Shown here: piece by piece, positions 60,457 through 64,000 of the stretch
Position numbering within the stretch: position 1 is the stretch's first letter
How the letters are laid out: each line of letters opens with the position of its first letter
DNA from: Isoptericola sediminis
Lineage (GTDB): Bacteria; Actinomycetota; Actinomycetes; Actinomycetales; Cellulomonadaceae
Length of the DNA: 64,000 nucleotides
Direction of reading: 5' to 3'
Assembly: GCF_013085345.1 (NCBI RefSeq)
Contig: NZ_JABFAJ010000017.1
Location: forward strand, 1-64,000
Program-made: the position numbers and the translations under genes
Notes under the pieces: model-generated
The model's input: only the letters and a program-made list of their open reading frames with translations
What the model was told of the DNA's origin: nothing
Databases searched by the model: none

Positions 60457-60909
60457 ATGAACGCTCCACGGACCACGGGCACCGCCGCTCGACGGCCCAC
60501 CGGCGCCGCGCGGCGGGTCGGCTACTCCTTCGCGGTGCTCGCCAACGGCCTGCTGCTCGTGCTCATCCACGGCTGGCCCGGCTGGGAGACGGTGCCGTTC
60601 CTGACCCCGGAGACCGTCGAGGTCCTCCCCCTGGTCAACGCCTCCATCGTCGTCGGCATCGCCGCCAACGTCGTCTACCTCGTGGTGGACCCGCTCTGGC
60701 TGCGAGCGCTCGGCGACGTCATGGTCACCGTCGTCGGGCTCGTCGCGACCGTGGCCGTGTGGCGGGTCTTCCCGTTCGACTTCACGGGCTGGTCGTTCGA
60801 CTGGACGCTCGTGATCCGCATCCTGCTGGTCGTCGCCATCGTCGGCAGCGCCATCGGGATCATCACCGGGATCGCCCGTCTCGTGACCGTGCCAGGGAGG
60901 CATCGATGA
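60457..60909 (+). CDS. Small four-helix membrane protein
   Basis: The 150-residue protein has a basic N-terminus and four hydrophobic helices (about 22-40, 57-77, 84-103 and 118-140). No family is recognised. It overlaps the next gene by ATGA, so the two membrane proteins are made together. Confidence 0.75.
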   Translation: MNAPRTTGTAARRPTGAARRVGYSFAVLANGLLLVLIHGWPGWETVPFLTPETVEVLPLVNASIVVGIAANVVYLVVDPLWLRALGDVMVTVVGLVATVAVWRVFPFDFTGWSFDWTLVIRILLVVAIVGSAIGIITGIARLVTVPGRHR

Positions 60910-61649
60910 CCGACACCACACCGCCGCGACCCACCGGACCCGCCCCGTACCCGTTGCGGATGGACGCCGAGCCACCGACCCAGCTGTCCCGGGGGCTGTG
61001 GCTGGTCAAGTGGCTCCTGATCTTCCCGCACGTGGTGATCCTCATCGGGCTCTGGATCGCCTTCGCGGTGCTCACCGTCATCGTGTTCTTCGCGATCCTG
61101 TTCACGGGGCGCTACCCGCAGGGGATCTTCACCTTCAACGTCGGCGTCCTGCGCTGGACCTGGCGGGTGTCGTACTACTCCTACGGTGCGCTCGGCACGG
61201 ACCGCTACCCGCCCTTCACGCTCGCGGAGGTGCCGGACTACCCCACCCACCTCGACGTCACGCCCCCGCAGCAGCTCTCCCGCGGTCTGGTGCTGGTGAA
61301 GTGGTGGCTGCTCGCCATCCCGCACTACATCGTCCTCGGCATCTTCCTGGGCACCAGCTCCCGCACGACGGAGATCGCCTCGGACGGGACGGTGGTCGTC
61401 ACCGACTGGCCGCCCGGCGTCGGGCTCGTCGGCGTGCTCGTGTTCTTCGCGGCGGTCGTGCTGCTGTTCCGGGGCGACTACCCGCGCGGGATCTACGAGC
61501 TCGTGCTGGGCCTGCAGCGGTGGTCGCTCCGGGTCGGCGCCTACGCCGCGCTCATGACGGACGAGTACCCGCCGTTCCGGCTCGACATGGGCGCGCGGGA
61601 GCCCGTCCGTACACCGGCCGACCCGGGGCCGCCACCACCGTCGGTCTGA
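60906..61649 (+). CDS. DUF4389 membrane protein, two tandem copies
   Basis: The 247-residue protein has two DUF4389 units, each with P..LSRGL.L.KW.L.IPH and a later RYP/DYPxGI and YxxL.TDxYPPF pattern (residues about 25-110 and 120-230). It has four membrane segments. Function is unknown. It follows the 150-residue membrane protein by ATGA overlap. Confidence 0.85.
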   Translation: MTDTTPPRPTGPAPYPLRMDAEPPTQLSRGLWLVKWLLIFPHVVILIGLWIAFAVLTVIVFFAILFTGRYPQGIFTFNVGVLRWTWRVSYYSYGALGTDRYPPFTLAEVPDYPTHLDVTPPQQLSRGLVLVKWWLLAIPHYIVLGIFLGTSSRTTEIASDGTVVVTDWPPGVGLVGVLVFFAAVVLLFRGDYPRGIYELVLGLQRWSLRVGAYAALMTDEYPPFRLDMGAREPVRTPADPGPPPPSV

Positions 61650-61692
61650 CACCGGCGGGCTCCTCGCCGGCCGGCGGAGCAAGGAGGCAGAC

Positions 61693-62247
61693 ATGGCGAG
61701 CCCGAGCCCCGCACCCCAGCGGGTCGCCTGGCCGGCGGTCGCGCGATGCGTCGCCGTCAGCGTCCCGCTGCTGGTTCGCGGACAGGTGCGACTCCCCCGC
61801 CACAACCTCGGCAGGAGGTTCCGCTTCGCCGACGGGACGACGGCGACGACCTACCGCGAGACGGTCGTTCCCCGGGGACCTCGCAACCCCTGCTTCCTGG
61901 CGGTCTCGTTCCGGCTGCGCGGTGTCCGTGGGCCACGTGGGCACGCCGCGTTCCGCGCCGAGAGCCTGCTGAACACCCCGCTGTTCGTCGGGTTCCCGGG
62001 CTTCGTGTCCAAGCTGTGGCTCGCGGCCGACGAACGGCACGTCTACCGCGGCCTGTACGAGTGGGACGGCAGCGAACGTGCCGAGCACTACGCCCGGTCG
62101 CTGTGGCGCGTGCTCGCGCTCGTGAGCGAGCCGACGTCGATCGACTACCGGATCGAGTCCGGTCTGGGACGTGACGAGGCGATCCGGCGGTCCGCCGAGA
62201 CGGCACTCCCGGGGAGCGGCGGCTGGTGGCAGGTGGTCGAGGGATGA
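61693..62247 (+). CDS. Hypothetical protein paired with FAD monooxygenase
   Basis: The 184-residue protein has a basic N-terminus, a central region with NPCFLAVSFRLRGVRG and TPLFVGFPGFVSKLWLAAD, and an acidic end; no membrane segment or signal is clear after residue 35. I do not recognise its family, though the layout recalls small alpha/beta-barrel (ABM-like) partners. It overlaps the FAD oxygenase by ATGA and probably assists it. Confidence 0.7.
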   Translation: MASPSPAPQRVAWPAVARCVAVSVPLLVRGQVRLPRHNLGRRFRFADGTTATTYRETVVPRGPRNPCFLAVSFRLRGVRGPRGHAAFRAESLLNTPLFVGFPGFVSKLWLAADERHVYRGLYEWDGSERAEHYARSLWRVLALVSEPTSIDYRIESGLGRDEAIRRSAETALPGSGGWWQVVEG

Positions 62248-63833
62248 GCGCCGACGTCGACGTCCTGGTGGTGGGCGCCGGTCCCACCGGGCTCACGACG
62301 GCTCTGCAGGCGCACGACCACGGGGCGTCGGTCCGTGTCGTGGAGCGCCGCCCGGAGGCGTTCCGCCCGTCACGGGCGATGATCCTGCACCCGCGCACGC
62401 TCGAGTCCCTGCGTCCGCTCGGAGTGGTGGACGAGCTGCTGGACCGCGCCGACCGTGCTCCGCGGGCCTCGGTCCACCTCGGGAGGCGCGTGGTCGACGT
62501 CCGGCTGACCGACGTCACCTGGCCGGGCACGCCCTTCCCGCACCTGACCCTGGTGCGGCAGGCGGACGTCGAGGCCGTGCTCGGGGCCGCACTCCAGCAG
62601 CGCGGCGTCACGGTCGAGCGGGACGCCGAGCTGGTGGCGGCGTCCACCACGGACGACGCCGCCCGCGCCGAGGTGCGCGTCGGGGGGTCCGTGCAGCAGG
62701 TGACCAGCCGGTTCGTCGCGGGGTGCGACGGGCCGTCCAGCACCGTCCGTCGGATCGCGGGGGTCGGCTGGCGCGGTGGCCCGTACCGCGAGGAGGTCGT
62801 CCTGGCCGACGTGGAGCTCGACGCCGCCCTGGCACCGGGTCTGCTGCACGTCGTGGTCGGTCGCCCCGGCCTGGTCTTCCTCTTCGCCCTGGGCGAGGGG
62901 GCCACGTGGCGTGTCCTCGCCACCCGAGCGACGACCGGGCACGGTGCCCCCTTCGGGCAGCCCGGGGAGGCGGTCCCCGCGTCCGAGGTGCACCGGCTGC
63001 TGGAGGCCGCCGGCCTGCCCGCCGCGGTCACCGACCTGCGGTGGTCGGCGCGCGTCCGGCTCCAGCACCGGATGGCCGGCGCCTTCCGTCGCGGTCGGCT
63101 CTTCCTCGCCGGTGACGCGGCGCACGCGCACTCACCGGCCGCGGCGCAGGGGATGAACACGGGGATCCTCGACGGCGTGAACCTGGGGTGGAAGCTCGCT
63201 TTCGCGGCGTCCGGGTGCGGGGACCCCGAGGCGCTGCTGGACTCCTACGGGCTCGAGCGACGTCCGGTCGACCGCCGGGTGCTGGCCCTGACCCACCTGG
63301 TCTTCTACGGGGAGGCCTCGACGACACCGCTGCCGACGCTGCTGCGGGGCACCCTGCTGCCGTGGGCCGCACCGCTGGTCCCGGCCGTCGCCGCACGGCC
63401 GCGGGTCATGGCGTTGCTCGTCCGGTTGCTGTCCCAGGACTGGACGAGCTACCGCAGCAGCCCCGTGTCCGCCGACGGGACGTCTGCCCGACGGAGCCCT
63501 CGCCCGGGACGGCACCTCCCCGACCGCGACGTCGTCCACGAGGGACGGCGCCGACGGCTGCACGAGCTGACCGCGCACCCCGGGATCCACCTGCTCCTCG
63601 ACCGGGACGCCCCGGCGCCCGACGCGCGGGGCCTCGGCCCGTGGGTCAGCACGCACCGGCTCCAGAGCAGTCCCGGGCGCGGTCTGGTGGCCGTTCGTCC
63701 GGACGGGTTCGTGGGGTTCGGCACCGCCGAGCGCGACCCGGAGGGCCTGGCCCGATGGTTGGAGCGGGTCTGCACCCCGGACCGCGTGGTGCCCGCGGAG
63801 GGCCCGCTCAGCCGGAGCAGCTCCCCGGTGTGA
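62244..63833 (+). CDS. FAD-dependent aromatic hydroxylase-like monooxygenase
   Basis: The 529-residue protein has VDVLVVGAGPTGLTTALQA (FAD motif), the GD motif with AGDAAHAHSPAAAQGMNTGI, and an extra C-terminal thioredoxin-like region, as in PheA/TfdB or RdmE-type flavoprotein hydroxylases. Substrate unknown; phenols or polyketides are possible. It overlaps the small partner gene by ATGA and its last 26 bases overlap the convergent protease gene. Confidence 0.88.
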   Translation: MSADVDVLVVGAGPTGLTTALQAHDHGASVRVVERRPEAFRPSRAMILHPRTLESLRPLGVVDELLDRADRAPRASVHLGRRVVDVRLTDVTWPGTPFPHLTLVRQADVEAVLGAALQQRGVTVERDAELVAASTTDDAARAEVRVGGSVQQVTSRFVAGCDGPSSTVRRIAGVGWRGGPYREEVVLADVELDAALAPGLLHVVVGRPGLVFLFALGEGATWRVLATRATTGHGAPFGQPGEAVPASEVHRLLEAAGLPAAVTDLRWSARVRLQHRMAGAFRRGRLFLAGDAAHAHSPAAAQGMNTGILDGVNLGWKLAFAASGCGDPEALLDSYGLERRPVDRRVLALTHLVFYGEASTTPLPTLLRGTLLPWAAPLVPAVAARPRVMALLVRLLSQDWTSYRSSPVSADGTSARRSPRPGRHLPDRDVVHEGRRRRLHELTAHPGIHLLLDRDAPAPDARGLGPWVSTHRLQSSPGRGLVAVRPDGFVGFGTAERDPEGLARWLERVCTPDRVVPAEGPLSRSSSPV

Positions 63834-64000
63834 CGGCGTCCTGCAGGTCGGGGGCCCGCGCGACCACCGGCATCAGCTCGTTCGTGGTCACGCCGTAGCC
63901 GAGCCCGTCGTCGGACTGCGACCTGCCGAAGATCACGCCGACGACCTCGCCGCCCGGGGACAGCACCGGGCCGCCGGAGTTGCCGGCGCGGATCTCGGCG
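63808..64000 (-). CDS. MarP-like trypsin-family serine protease, C-terminal end only
   Basis: About 63 residues of the C-terminus are visible: AEIRAGNSGGPVLSPGG carries the active-site Ser (GNSGGP), followed by GVIFGRS and a Cys-containing tail ending GSCSG. This is the end of a chymotrypsin-like protease of the MarP family, which in mycobacteria is membrane-anchored and periplasmic. The stop at 63808 overlaps the monooxygenase coding end. The rest lies outside the window. Confidence 0.82.
   Translation of the reverse strand, partial: AEIRAGNSGGPVLSPGGEVVGVIFGRSQSDDGLGYGVTTNELMPVVARAPDLQDAVTPGSCSG

Noticed and set aside
1-64000. Search for tRNA, rRNA, insertion sequences, integrases, phage genes and att sites
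   Set aside because: None recognised by eye; gene order is conserved chromosomal and base composition is uniform.

Overview
The window is about 64 kb of very GC-rich DNA (third codon positions are nearly all G or C) and reads as a chromosomal segment of an actinobacterium. The best fit is the Micrococcales, in the Cellulomonadaceae/Promicromonosporaceae neighbourhood; this is inferred from gene order and protein character, not from an rRNA gene. Supporting signs are a SepIVA-type coiled-coil protein beside a DUF177 gene, a DUF3515 lipoprotein beside ddl and thiL, a 50-residue membrane protein between proA and nadD, zinc-type L28 and L32, and many apparently leaderless promoters (TAnnnT followed 6-8 nt later by ATG or GTG). 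I see no rRNA, tRNA, CRISPR array, insertion sequence, integrase or phage gene.

Layout. 1-6.0 kb (minus): rplU-rpmA-obgE-proB-proA-small membrane protein-nadD and the start of an Ala/Pro-rich protein. 6.1-8.0 kb: an isoaspartate methyltransferase-like gene, a GNAT and thymidine kinase. 8.0-11.5 kb (minus): a 1150-residue RNase E/G. 11.8-18.0 kb (plus): cydABDC for cytochrome bd, behind a near-perfect Rex operator. 18.1-19.8 kb: an ABC-2 exporter. 19.8-24.6 kb: a divergent redox locus in which lipoprotein, CcdA and DsbA-like genes run one way and a CPxC membrane protein, BlaI repressor and M56 metalloprotease run the other, around one perfect inverted repeat. 24.6-29.2 kb: assorted metabolic genes. 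29.3-37.9 kb: conserved housekeeping genes (mutM, rnc, rpmF, DUF177, sepIVA, coaD, rsmD, recG, fakA-like, rpmB). 38.1-41.4 kb: GNAT, thiL, DUF3515, ddl. 41.5-47.8 kb: CoA ligase, acyl-CoA dehydrogenase, TetR/DUF4386 pair, PLP enzyme, lipoprotein. 47.8-50.9 kb: gpsA, plsC, murA. 51.2-52.5 kb: a sulfide:quinone reductase-like flavoprotein behind a CsoR/CstR-type operator. 52.5-60.2 kb (minus): a ROK-controlled alpha-glucoside operon (ROK, two permeases, binding protein, GH15, GH31). 60.4-64 kb: membrane proteins, a small unknown plus FAD monooxygenase pair, and the tail of a MarP-like serine protease.

How the parts connect. Respiration and redox homeostasis recur: cytochrome bd with CydDC under Rex, a sulfide:quinone reductase-like enzyme that would feed the quinone pool, and the extracytoplasmic thiol/disulfide module under BlaI. 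The alpha-glucoside operon imports an oligosaccharide and appears to hydrolyse it inside the cell; its GH31+GH15 pairing suggests isomaltose-containing or cyclic alpha-glucan substrates. The rest is mostly core translation, cell wall, lipid and DNA repair functions.

The most interesting uncharacterised unit is the BlaI-flanked thiol/disulfide locus at 19.8-24.6 kb, because it joins a protease/repressor pair to a disulfide machine with no beta-lactamase in sight.
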